DNA of 64,000 nucleotides from Paragonimus westermani (taxonomy: Eukaryota; Platyhelminthes; Trematoda; Plagiorchiida; Troglotrematidae), in contig QNGE01000955.1 in NCBI GenBank assembly GCA_008508345.1, positions 83,936-147,935 on the forward strand. The letters run 5' to 3'. Shown piece after piece: positions 11,123 to 20,169 of this stretch (position 1 is the stretch's first letter; every line of letters begins with the position of its first letter). The notes under the pieces were generated by a model. The model saw only the letters and a program-made list of their open reading frames with translations. It was not told the DNA's origin and did not search any database. Both the position numbers and the translations under genes were made by a program.

Positions 11123-11309
11123 TGTTGTAATCAGTGTTAAACTATATGGAACAACGACCAGAAGTATAAGAATCGCGAAACACTACTACTAGGCTTGATA
11201 AAACAGAACCTATATTGCTGAACCTAATGTGCCAGTTGTACAGAATATAGGAACAGTAAAACAACTGCATAACAAAAGTAAACAAAACATGTCAGTCATG
11301 TTCGTCACA
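11123..11309 (-). repeat. 3' LTR of the gypsy element (187 bp)
   Basis: It matches the right LTR along its length: start TGTTGTAATC, shared word CTACTAGGCTT, shared block near GTGCCAGTTGTA, and end CACA. It is 52 bp longer than the right copy because of two indels of about 32 and 20 bp, and has many substitutions, so the insertion is old. On minus it runs TGTGAC to ACAACA. Confidence 0.85.
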
Positions 11310-11325
11310 TCCACCACACCTTGAA
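11310..11325 (-). promoter_or_regulatory. probable polypurine tract
   Basis: Just inside the 3' LTR, the minus strand reads AAGGTGTGGTGGA directly before TGTGAC. A purine-rich run at this place primes plus-strand DNA synthesis in LTR elements. Confidence 0.55.
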
Positions 11326-11559
11326 TAAACAAACGGATATCAGTAATTCTGTAGTGATCTAAGTTCCAAATGTTCAGTTCTTTTGACTTTCGGTTCTTCA
11401 AGTGTTTCGTGTACTTCAGGAATAGCCTGTACTTTAGTGATGTAGTTTCCTTCATATGCAGCAGGATTATCTACAAAGGATTCATTAGAATTCGGAGCAA
11501 CAGCGTGTCTGTCAACAGACTTACCTCTAGAATTGAACTCACCTTCGTCAAATTGTGAC

Positions 11560-12236
11560 TGTGTTTATCGCGGATCAGTAAACAGATGTCAACATCCAAG
11601 TCCTTTGACGCATTTCGTCGAATACTTGGCAGTATGATTAGCACCACTGTTGGTAATCAAAGCAGCAGGTTTACCCTCGCGACGAAATACTTTTCTTAAA
11701 ACATGTGTAAGGTCTGCATTTGGTGGTGGAGTGAGAACAACTCCAGGCTATCTAGAATGCTCACCAGTAGTCACTGTGCCATAGTATTTCTCCCACTGGA
11801 AAGGACCAGAGTAGTCAGCATGAACTATCTGGCAAGTCTCAAACTTAACATGTCATGAAAGCCGTCGTGATTGTTTCGTAGGAACCACGTGCGCACATTT
11901 GGCACAACCTTTGGCAGGGTGTTTTATATATAATTTTGATTCCAGTCACCAACAAGATTAGGCTGCAAGTGAATTCACCTTGTCAAATCCAAAATTCCAG
12001 GAATGCAAGTCCTCAAGAACATCAGACATTGGGGTCGGTAGAATTACAGCACAATCATCGAAACACAATAATCCTTCCGGAGTAATAGATAAATCTTCAT
12101 GGCGACAGTAAAATGTAGGGAATATAAGCTGATCCTTTTGTGTCCAGCCACGTGTTAAGACAGAGGTAACAAGACAAAAGTATTTACGAGTATCACACAC
12201 AAGTCTGCGTTGGACGACGAAATTTTGAATACACAA
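11560..12236 (-). pseudogene. gypsy integrase (broken)
   Basis: The upstream part of the integrase appears at 11958-12236 (SITPEGLLCFDD, then VILPTPMSDVLEDLHSW, the usual lead-in to the HHCC finger). Near 11890-11925 KGCAKCAHVVPTKQS gives the C-x2-C half of the finger. Near 11840 VHADYSGPFQWEKYYGT holds the first catalytic Asp of the DDE core. Near 11650 ITNSGANHTAKY matches the second motif, with Asn at the usual Asp position of TDNG. Stops and frameshifts separate these blocks. Confidence 0.75.
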
Positions 12237-12239
12237 TCA

Positions 12240-12660
12240 ACATATGGAGTTGGCTTTACGCTGCTGGGATGATACAGAAAATTTAACGCTTCATGGTCTG
12301 TTGCAGTGGTGAATGACAGACCAAAAGGATGGTTGTGAAGTCTTTCTACATCACAATACACTCCAAGGGCTTCATGTTGGATCTGAGAATACCCACACTT
12401 GGCTTTATGCAGATGACGTGAAATGCATACAATAGGTCTAACACACTATTCAACAGCGGCACCTATTCTAGTGGGAAAAGTATCGGTAATTAAAATCGAA
12501 TAGTCCTTGACAGACAATGGTTTCAGAACAGCAGTAGCTTGAGGATGGTGGAATGAATTACGAAGTGTCTCATCGTCGACCATAAAGGACTGTTGATGAA
12601 CAACGTATCAAACATGAAAGTAGTACGTTGAACGACGTTTGGAACACAACGTGAGTAGTA
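12240..12660 (-). pseudogene. gypsy RNase H (broken)
   Basis: CVRPIVCISRHLHKAKCGYS is followed by QIQHEALGVYCDVERLHNHP and ATDHEALNFLYHP. This is the end of the Ty3/gypsy RNase H, which degrades the RNA strand during reverse transcription, with its TDH.AL motif. One in-frame stop separates it from the upstream part, where ITDTFPTRIGAAVE retains the TD..P..IGA pattern. Confidence 0.75.
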
Positions 12661-12720
12661 TTGAAGTGCACCCAAAATCGGACGGCGTTCCTAAAGGTTA
12701 TACGGTGACAATGTATTCAC

Positions 12721-13290
12721 TTAGCGTTGTAAATCTGCCTTGAAGTCAAGGATATCAACAACGAAACCAAGACATGAGAAAGAATTTGCTGACAAATTAC
12801 ACCCCTTTGGGTTAATTTCTACGTCGAAGTCAAAACCCCGCTTCAACAGAGATAGGAGGGGATACTCATGAGTAAGCCTGTCAGGAGCATGAACAATAAC
12901 TTCATCCTGATAGGTTTGAGTGTCATCTAATTCTTTAGTAATTGTGTTCGTGACATCCCGGAATACGGCTGGCGAAACGTTCAAACCAAAAGGAGGATAA
13001 TCTTATCGATGCGGTTCAAATGATACAGTACTCACAGTCGAATTGCCTGATCAAATTGCCTCGTCGAGTGGTATTTGTAGATAAGCATTTTTTAAATCGG
13101 CTTTGCAAAAGACCTCAGAGCCTGACAAAAGAAACAGTACATTATTAGGTTCTTCTATTGTGCAGGTACTAGACGTGTATTTAACGGCAACCTGTAATCC
13201 TCACAGATTCTCACCTCAGCTTTTAGTGGTGTCACAATTGAAGCCGTCAAGTCCAGTGAGTCAACATGCGTTATTGCTCCCTTATCACCC
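12721..13290 (-). pseudogene. gypsy reverse transcriptase (broken)
   Basis: Blocks in order on minus: VRICEDYRLPLNTRLVPAQ; EVFCKADLKNAYLQIPLDE with the motif A Asp; PPFGLNVSPAVFRDV; TYQDEVIVHAP, where the YIDD/YQDE box has lost one Asp; and LSANSFSCLGFVVD. The order and wording are those of a Ty3/gypsy reverse transcriptase. The damaged catalytic box and two frameshifts or stops make it inactive. The protein segment at 13300-13550 probably includes degraded protease and linker. Confidence 0.85.
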
Positions 13291-13739
13291 GTGTACTGCA
13301 AATCTTTGCACACAGATTCTCGTGAACCAAATTGAATGATGCGTCTCTCGAGAACGACTGGGTACCGTACAGGTTTGAGTTTTACGTCTGGTATTTGCAT
13401 TTCCCATGTAGCCTTAGAACAATCCAGTATCAGTTTTTTGATGCCGACGCCATTCGCTGACATCAGTACAGAAATTTCGTGATATAGTAGTCGTGAAAAT
13501 GGTAAGTCCGAGTATAGGAGGACGTGAGGTTGAAACTGCAAACTTGACACTCACGGAGGTTAGCATCGGGAAACTTCACCGATACGGTGCAGCAACCTGG
13601 AGGAGGCAACGAATGATCAGTAACATCGCGAATGCTAACTTATGTAGGCTGCAGAACAACATGAGAATAAAATACAGCTGGTTCTGAATGGGCGGTTATT
13701 GACTCAGCACTGCCGGTGTCACAGTAGACAGAGAAAGAG

Positions 13740-14115
13740 TAGAAATATCACCAGTCAATGGATGTGCGTTCGAATTGGAATTTGTCATTAATACCAGCAA
13801 TTATTTGAACACAGCCCATCCTCCAACTGGGTGCTGCATTCACTCTCAGACGCTAGTGTTTGTAATTGTAGGACGAAATCACTAGCTGATTGCGATTCTG
13901 ATCAAATTAGCACATTAAACTGGGCTCTCTCGAACGCTACAATATGAACCGATTCCAAGTGTTTGAAGAGTATTTTCTTCAGTATCGGACGGGAACTATT
14001 GATTGGTGACTCCGGGAGTTCCAAGTTTTGATGGGGGCATAAGTTTTCATGCTGAAGAAATGTAGAGGGGAGGCAACCTTCTTTACGTCTGAATAGGATT
14101 TTGTAAGACATCAAA
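13740..14115 (-). pseudogene. gypsy gag-like remnant
   Basis: The minus frame 13902-14114 ends in AFERAQFNVL and, after a stop, QSASDFVLQLQTLASESEC. This is the pattern of the capsid helix region of Ty3/gypsy gag (RF.FN...Q...ES...F...L..LA..C.F). No zinc knuckle was found. Capsid N-terminal sequence seems to be missing, in keeping with the short length of the element. Confidence 0.6.
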
Positions 14116-14200
14116 TATCATACCTCTCTAAGCAACTTTTCACTTCTCGAACATGTGAATTGGTGTATAATTAATGCATTTCTGCAATCACTGTGAATGG

Positions 14201-14218
14201 TGCGAAAGCATGACGCCA
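14201..14218 (-). promoter_or_regulatory. primer-binding site of the gypsy element
   Basis: Two bases inside the 5' LTR end (minus ACAACA, then TT), the minus strand reads TGGCGTCATGCTTTCGCA. A TGG start complementary to a tRNA CCA end, directly next to the LTR, is the expected primer-binding site. The tRNA type was not determined. Confidence 0.65.
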
Positions 14219-14220
14219 AA

Positions 14221-14355
14221 TGTTGTAATCGAGATTGAACTATATAGATTAGCGATCAACCGCGAAGGACTCGCAAAACGCTACTAGGCTTAGTGTCAGT
14301 TGTAAATTATATGCGGAAGGAAAGCGAACAAATCATGCCAGCCGTTTTCATCACA
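14221..14355 (-). repeat. 5' LTR of the gypsy element (135 bp)
   Basis: Pairs with 11123-11309. Boundaries are fixed by TGTTGTAATC at the start, CACA at the end, and the ATTTT duplication outside. Confidence 0.85.
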
Positions 14356-14360
14356 ATTTT
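14356..14360. repeat. target-site duplication (ATTTT), right
   Basis: Directly follows the right LTR and is identical to 11118-11122. It lies at the start of a run of nine T, so a chance match is possible but the position is exact. Confidence 0.7.
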
Positions 14361-15220
14361 TTTTTCGCAAAATCAGATCATGAATGGTTGTTAAAGTACT
14401 CCTGATTTGTGGCCAGTGTTTTAGATAACATGTTTTTGATGGGGTAACCACTTGAGCATACCCACTCTGCGTAAGTTATGTAACACAGACGTATACGATC
14501 ACGCAGTTCCGTGTTACACATGTAGTGAGGAGTATAGGTTTTCCAGTTCGAGGGTGAAGGCCCGTCTGACAGAATTACCCCCTCGCTTTATGTATGCTGG
14601 TCCCAAATTATTTTCCAAACTGATAACCCATCCATCCGTGAACTCGCCGTATGCTCACAAAACTTCGGCTTCCCCGGTCTCACGTAACCACGATGTATTC
14701 ATACGGTTGTCATATCTACTCTGCACAGATCAAAAACCTCCGAGCGAAGACCAAACCGCTAAAGCGTAAACCTCGCCCAGTGAAGACCAAGGGTGATAGT
14801 ACCATAACTGGCAACTAGAGCATCACTCCCTCCATTCCGACGCCGCTCTCCATACAGAGGTCTCGGTATGAAACAGTTGCCTCTCTGTCACCTGAACATC
14901 ACTCCATCTTCGGGGTCCAGTCCACCTAGCGGTGTAACAAACAGGTAGAACAAACCTGACTCAAGGAACCCGGATTTTTAAAAATGCTACCGATAACACC
15001 AAGAGGCGAATCCCAAAAGTGTGTGCATTGCAGGTAACAAAAAAGGAGTGCAGGGTTAATTTGAGAATGACTGCTCGAACTTGGTTCATGTCAGAGACAG
15101 AATCAGTCCTATGAAAGTCTGACTACGCCAATGTGAGCTGCCGGTGGCTAATTTCCTCTTCTTATCATTTCTGCCGAGTAGTGGGTTGACTGGCAGCCGG
15201 GTGATACTCAGATCCAACCT
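14361..15220. other. no recognised feature
   Basis: Between the gypsy element and the left inverted repeat of the DNA transposon. A 105-codon open stretch at 14452-14769 on plus has no recognised similarity. Confidence 0.4.
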
Positions 15221-15285
15221 CCCCTAGTACAACACCGGAACACTCAGCCATTCCCTGAGTGATCTTTGAGTGTTTCTTTGGAAGA
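15221..15285 (+). repeat. left terminal inverted repeat
   Basis: Imperfect inverted match to 23818-23892, including CCCCTAGTACAACA, CACTCAGCC, TTCCCTGAGTGAT and TGAGTGTTT. The right copy is longer by about 10 bp. Confidence 0.6.
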
Positions 15286-15696
15286 CACACTTAAATTCGT
15301 TGGGTATAATTTCTGCATCAGTCTGCAAGCATAAAGGCTGATAAAAATAATAAACACCTTTTTTGCTACCCACAAAAGTGTCCGCGGACCTACACCGCCC
15401 ATGTCAATTTTGTTTTATCGAATCACTTCGCAATGATGGTGACAGCGCCAACGGATTAATTTTAGCCCTGTTGCTTACCTCGCTAGTGGAAAATGAGCAC
15501 TAGGGCGCTAAAAAGGCCGATGGGTTGATTGCGTGCAAACGTCTGCCGTTCGGCTAAACTAGCTCGTCAGGAACTTTTTGGAAGCAATTGTACAACACCC
15601 ACGGCTGATGTTGCGGAGGCGGTGACACTGATTCTTGGTGTAGAATTTTTACACATGGTCCCAAATTTTCCTTAATGGAAAACATAGGGCGGTGTA

Positions 15697-15866
15697 TGTG
15701 TGTCCAAATGGACCATGTACACCAATCAGGAAAGCCGAAATCTTTGTGGCGCACAAGATGACAGAACCCTATAGTAAAACCCGATTGAATACTGCCACCT
15801 GAGCGTTGAAAACTCTGCACCAAAGTGCACCATGTACACCAATCAGAAACGCCGAAAGCACATGGA
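15697..15866. repeat. two-copy subterminal repeat (about 123-bp spacing)
   Basis: The block ACCATGTACACCAATCAG followed by a GCCGAAA word occurs near 15710 and again near 15829. Subterminal repeats next to the TIR are usual in CACTA elements and could be transposase-binding sites, which is inference. The minus open frame across it (15554-15943) shows the repeat as DWCTWCT and DWCTWSI and is not considered a gene. Confidence 0.5.
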
Positions 15867-16020
15867 GGTAGACAATTGCGGCTGTCGCACGCAACCGAAA
15901 TCAACCAACGACGTGCGAGAGAAGTGCGGAGCCAGCGATGCAAAATTAATTAGGAAAATGAAGAAAGTGAGAAAGATGCAAACATTGGTCAACACGGACT
16001 GAAAAAGTGAACTTGGTTCG

Positions 16021-16383
16021 ATTGCAAATGGAACAAAAATTGCCAATCGACTGGTGAATGGAATATGAACGAATTGGAACATAGAATGAACAAGTGACCT
16101 CGGTTCGATTGCGTCTGTGCGGTTTCTGGTTGCAAATGATGCAACCGCTCTCTTCTCTGTTCAGATTTCGGCTGTTTATTGTGTGTGAACATCACGTGGG
16201 GATTAACGAGCAGGCTCCGGGTGATAACCACGTGAATGTGCAATCGCCCGCCACGTCCGCTCACAGCATTGTTTATGTAGGTGTTCAGGTAAGCCGGATG
16301 TGCCTGCCTAAATATTGTCTCGCCGGGCATGTTCACACTTCCCCCTACCCAAAATATAGGGTGGTGGTGATTAATCCGCATCA
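16021..16383 (+). repeat. left arm of a large foldback (inverted repeat)
   Basis: This 363-bp arm is repeated in inverted order at 16503-16866 with only scattered differences. It begins ATTGCAAATGG and ends GATTAATCCGCATCA. Partial tandem copies of the outer part (GTGACCTCGGTTCGATTGC, and a variant near 16005) lie at its outer edge. A transcript through both arms would fold into a stem of more than 350 bp. Confidence 0.9.
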
Positions 16384-16502
16384 TATTCGTACGCTGCAAA
16401 GGCGACTCTCACAACTCTCTAACACATCTGCTTGACGCACTGTGTACGCAGGTGTTCCGGTGGTCTCGGTAATCAACACCACCCTGTCGTTTCGCGGACG
16501 CG
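16384..16502. other. foldback spacer (119 bp)
   Basis: Single-copy sequence between the two arms, with no coding content recognised. It contains AATCAACACCACCC, which weakly recalls the reverse of a block near 19895. Confidence 0.6.
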
Positions 16503-16866
16503 TGATGCGGATCAATCACCACCACCCTATATTTTGGGTAGGGGGAAATGTGTGAACATGCCCGGCGAGACAATATTTAGGCAGGCACGTTCGACTTACC
16601 TGAACACCTGCATAAACAATGCTGTGAGCGGACGTGGCGGGTGATTGCACATTCACGTGGTTATCACTCGGAGCCTGCTAGTTAATCCCCACGTGATGTT
16701 CACACACAATAAACAGCCGAAATCTGAACAGAGAAGAGAGCGGTTGCATCATTTGCAACCAGAAACCGCACAGACGCAATCGAACCGAGGTCACTTGTTC
16801 AGTCTATGTTCCAATTCATCCCTATTCCATTCACCAGTCGATTAGCAATGTTTGCACCATTTGCAA
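16503..16866 (-). repeat. right arm of the foldback
   Basis: Inverted copy of 16021-16383, running from TGATGCGGATCAATCACC to the CACCATTTGCAA word. The outer word TTGCAACCAGAAACCGCA occurs twice, near 16755 and 16861, so this arm too ends in a partial tandem repeat. Confidence 0.9.
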
Positions 16867-17379
16867 CCAGAAACCGCATAGACGCAATAGTGGCGCCCCT
16901 TTTCTGAAGAATACGACAGTGAATAACTTTGTGAACTCTTGTTTGCAGTTTATTGTGTACAAGCGACTGAATGTCTATTCATTTAACGTTTGCATCCGTC
17001 TATGATGGTTTCTTCTCTTCGCTAACTTTCGGCCTCTTTTCTTCTTCCGTTGCACTTACACGTTTATCTTCTTCCATTTTTGTCTAGTTTCATAGGTGTT
17101 TTCTCTGCAAATCGATGGAAATAACATGCGGTCTGTAAGCTAGTTTGAAAGACAAATAGGACAGTATTAATGTTTACCAGAGCCCTGTTAGCCCAGTTGT
17201 CATTCTGGTTTCACCACCGCTCCACGATGAGGTGGGGTTGGATTTTGCAGTGGATCTAAAACGTAAATTCCTTAAAGAACTTTATGTAACATAACCAAAA
17301 TTGTTGATCCATTCAGGACGATTCTGATCCATAAAGTATGCTGTAAGGAAACGATATTAAAACTCACCTGTTGGTGCTC

Positions 17380-17560
17380 GCCTCGAAATATTGCTGGCAC
17401 CGTGTGCAGTAGTCCTTCGTCGGAGAATGGGGTGAACACGCAATCCCAATGATACCATTGCGGACAGAATTGGCATTTGATCCAGTTGTCCATGCCCCGG
17501 TCCTCTGCCGGTGATTACGTTTGCCCACATTCACCGCAAACATCCGCACTGACTTCCCCC
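17380..17560 (-). pseudogene. PHD-type zinc finger at the MULE C-terminus
   Basis: On minus: ADVCGECGQT, one in-frame stop, GMDNWIKCQFCPQWYHWDC, then after a frameshift YCTRCQQYF. Together these give the full Cys4-His-Cys3 spacing (C-x2-C, C-x2-C, H-x2-C, C-x2-C) with the aromatic residue before the His as in PHD fingers, which read histone tails. An acidic-to-Pro-rich linker (17515-17781, residues PDEE-like then Pro/Thr/Ala) precedes it. The stop and frameshift inactivate this copy. The function in the transposase, possibly targeting, is inference. Confidence 0.65.
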
Positions 17561-18054
17561 GTTGGCAGAGCAGTGGGTGCTGTGCTGGGTCCCGGCTGCG
17601 GTTCTTTCACCGTAGCACGTGCAGCTGTGTTCGTCCTTGGACGTTTTGGTGCACTAGGGCACTGAAACAACTGTACGTCTTGGAAATCTATCGCGGTTGC
17701 CGGTGCCGGTGTAGAGGCTGTAGGTTGCGATGCGATTGCAGGTAGCGTTTCCTCGTCGTGTGGACTGTCCAGGAGGTCCAAGGTGACTTGTCCACAGACG
17801 AACTTGCAATCGGGTAGAACTACGGTGGCAATCGGCTACCGCCGCAGTTGCGCAGAAATTCTCGAAGCTCCTCCAGAAGCTGGTTGAACGTCGTCATCCA
17901 ACTCTCTTCTTGCCATCATTCCCAGTTCGGGGAACGCTGTAACTCCGGAGGTTCTGACGTGTTTTCCTGGCAGTCTCGTAGTTGGCGGCGGGGATGTCAA
18001 GAATTCCACTGAACATTCTGGTCCATCGACGGACGACGGGGATTTCTTTAGGAT

Positions 18055-18135
18055 TGCTGCCGAAAGTTTGATACACATGCAGGGAGTGCCTGCATGTTAG
18101 AAGGTACTCAACCGTGAAGGGCTAATCACAAGCCA
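18055..18135 (-). pseudogene. SWIM-like zinc finger
   Basis: Directly after the transposase core the minus strand reads SPTTLACD, a stop, PFTVEYLLTCRHSLHVYQ. The C-then-CRH pattern is that of the SWIM finger (CxCx(n)CxH) which usually follows a MULE core. The second Cys of CxC falls on the TAG stop or is lost. Confidence 0.5.
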
Positions 18136-19051
18136 ACGTTGTAGGACTCACGTTGTACATCCGATTGCCGTCAATCACGCAAGTACCCGCTTGAGAGGCG
18201 TCGAAGGTCAGGTGATTTACGTCGGCAACGTTTTCAGACATCAACTGCACCGCCTTAGGGACCAAACGACAACTCAACCCCACGTACTCAGCACGATTAT
18301 TCATGTGAGGGTACGAGCGGCGGGCATACACTAGCTGCGCCTGGCGGCCGTTGATTATATGGTTGAAAACAGCTGTGGTGCGCTCAATGGCCTGCCAGAT
18401 TCTTACCTGGGAATTCAAGTTATGCCGTTTGATAGAATAATGATTCATCTCTACGAAGTTGTTGTCTCGCCGGCGGAATGTAGGGATTTTGTGGCTGCGG
18501 CTGTTGGTCCATTTCTCAGATCTCCTTATCAGCTTGGTCATGAGGTATTGATTGTAGAACGCCGGGTCAGTGGCCTGCATAATAGCTGATGCTGCAACGT
18601 ACCTCCAGCGGTTGCGCGTCAGCATTGCAACCAGGAACCACTTCTTCACAGTGTCGTTGGAAGTTTTTTCGCGCACGTTCCGCAACATGTGCACTCGGCA
18701 CAGTGGTTGATAGACGTGCGGCATTTCCTGTGTAATGGCCGTTTGAATGGCCGCGCTGTCGTCCATGATCATTGTCCTTGTCTCCGTCGGTCCCACGAAG
18801 AGAAGGAATTGCTGGAGAAACATGGCGATGGCCACCGTAGTTTCCTTTGCAAGCCAACCGAAGCAAACCGGTAAGCCCACACCACTTGCATCTACAACAA
18901 CTAAAACAAACAAATTATATCGTTCCTTACAACTCCTGTGAGTGGTGTTTATACCGATAACTTCGGGGTAGCGCCGACAAAATTCTATCTGCTCCTTACT
19001 CATGAACATAAAGTGTGCCAATCGATTGTCATCATCTACGTTATGTAACAC
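18122..19051 (-). CDS. MULE transposase core fragment (309 codons open)
   Basis: This part would catalyse cutting and joining of MULE ends. YPEVIGINTTHRSCKERYN is the block around the first catalytic acid, but Asn stands where Asp is usual. FVLVVVDASGVGLPVCFGWL follows, with the typical VDG.G...P....L pattern, then TTVAIAMFLQQF. MIMDDSAAIQTAI holds the second acid and PLCRVHMLRNV the conserved C..H. NNFVEMNHYSIKRH is consistent with the third acid (NN..E...... K). The frame is open for 309 codons but has no credible start, since the gene continues upstream across frameshifts. The Asp-to-Asn change suggests it is inactive. Confidence 0.8.
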   Translation of the reverse strand: MLHNVDDDNRLAHFMFMSKEQIEFCRRYPEVIGINTTHRSCKERYNLFVLVVVDASGVGLPVCFGWLAKETTVAIAMFLQQFLLFVGPTETRTMIMDDSAAIQTAITQEMPHVYQPLCRVHMLRNVREKTSNDTVKKWFLVAMLTRNRWRYVAASAIMQATDPAFYNQYLMTKLIRRSEKWTNSRSHKIPTFRRRDNNFVEMNHYSIKRHNLNSQVRIWQAIERTTAVFNHIINGRQAQLVYARRSYPHMNNRAEYVGLSCRLVPKAVQLMSENVADVNHLTFDASQAGTCVIDGNRMYNVSPTTLACD

Positions 19052-19209
19052 TTACCAGTTGTGTTCATTTGGGCGTGCAAACGACCTCTGTGGCCAACGG
19101 TGTTTCTTTTGGCAAGCAAACGTGCTCGTGGGTTGCACACATCCTTCGTCGTTGTCTCCTTATCGAAGTGCTCCCGGATGTATTGCGTGATGTAGAATTA
19201 CACTGTGCC

Positions 19210-19630
19210 GTTGAGCAGCCACGGTCGAATTTCTCTGATTTCTTCCTCGGTGAGGCGACGCCTTGAGGCCTCGTATTTTGCAGCAACCACGTTGCAAGGA
19301 TGATTGTGCAACATGACGAATTTCGTTACCCGAAATTCGCCGCCCACGTTCCGGTTCACGTTGAAATAGGCCGAGCATCCCGTTTGAGCGCTGGTTCTCT
19401 CTCGAACACCGGTGGATGTGCGCAATGCATGAGCCCTACGTACGCATGCGTACACTCGTCTCTTATGATCACCGAAAGCGGGTTCGGTGGATCAGATAAG
19501 GTACGAGGAATCCGATCGAACTTCGAAACGTAGGACCTCCGCACTATCTGCATCCAAGTTTTGGAACTGTCGTAGAGACCAGACATTCCCAAAATGTTCC
19601 TGAAATGGGACTGATAAATCAACAACAATT
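19210..19630 (-). pseudogene. MULE N-terminal zinc-finger region (GCM1/FLYWCH type)
   Basis: In the minus frames 19198-19455 and 19356-19628, TGVRERTSAQTGCSAYFNVN is followed by EFRVTKFVMLHNHPCN and YEASRRRLTEEEIREI. The TGC..Y..V and HNHP signature is the DNA-binding zinc finger found at the N-terminus of many MULE transposases. The frames overlap through a frameshift. Confidence 0.65.
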
Positions 19631-19690
19631 GCGCTCATGCATTTAGTTCGGGAGAAGGCGTCCTTTCGATGTGTACTGCACATTTATTGC

Positions 19691-20169
19691 TGGTGAAAAC
19701 CAATGAAGACCAGCAAATCGAGGAGACACCTGATTGGCTCACAGGGTACACAGGGTTGACAAGATGGGGCAGACAGGAAACCATGTCAAGGGGAGGAGGG
19801 CATGCGCGGTGGAGGCAGCAAACCATGTTTCTGTAGGGGACACTCTGATTCATCTAGTTCTGCAACACTATCAACGTGAGCAATCGTGGTGGTGTTGACT
19901 TAAAAATTAGACCAGCGTTCACTCGCAACCACTTCTTCAGGGGAGATTTCTTAACAGAAGCAAGGTCCGCTGGTAACGTTTCTCAGTCTTCCACTTCGGC
20001 GATCACTCCAGCAGTGTTGACAGGAAATAGCCCTATGGTGTAAGATACAGATACGTGGCAATGTCATCGTCGGTACGAACGAGAAGAAGAGGACACCCAC
20101 AGAAATTGTTTGCGCGATTGCCTTCGGCACTATGCTCAGTCACTTAACGGAAGTGTTGCCTCAGTTGCC
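19691..20169. other. no recognised feature
   Basis: Separates the end of the MULE coding region from the plus-strand transposase relic. It may contain the MULE right end. A block near 19893-19905, the reverse of CAACACCACC, recalls the foldback spacer, but the match is too short to rely on. Confidence 0.3.

Larger units (their letters stand above)
11118..14360 (-). mobile_element. Ty3/gypsy LTR retrotransposon, complete ends, internally shortened
   Basis: The element has two LTRs (11123-11309 and 14221-14355), each beginning TGTTGTAATC and ending CACA on plus. It is flanked by identical 5-bp duplications, ATTTT at 11118-11122 and again at 14356-14360. Coding order on minus is gag-like, reverse transcriptase, RNase H and integrase, which is the Ty3/gypsy order. 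At 3.2 kb it is shorter than usual (about 5 kb), and stops and frameshifts break every domain, so it cannot move by itself. The organisation fits gypsy elements known from flukes such as the CsRn1 group; that affiliation is inference. Confidence 0.9.
17272..19690 (-). mobile_element. MULE (Mutator-like) transposase gene region, decayed
   Basis: On minus the region reads, in order: a GCM1/FLYWCH-type zinc finger region (about 19210-19460), the MULE transposase core (18122-19051), a SWIM-like finger (about 18060-18130), a Pro/Ala/Thr-rich linker (17570-17800) and a PHD finger (17380-17560). A few stops and frameshifts divide it. It lies opposite to the CACTA-like genes and appears nested. Its own terminal repeats were not found, though the foldback at 16021-16866 is a candidate for one side. 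Confidence 0.75.

Noticed and set aside
15554..15943. 129-codon minus-strand frame with repeated DWCTW words
   Set aside because: The apparent protein repeat comes from a DNA tandem repeat next to the transposon end, and there is no start or splice support.
15989..16845. Four open frames of 66-136 codons on both strands over the foldback
   Set aside because: They mirror one another because the two arms are inverted copies; none matches a protein family.
19890..19910. Right terminal repeat of the MULE paired with the foldback spacer
   Set aside because: Only about 10-11 bases agree, which is expected by chance in this length.
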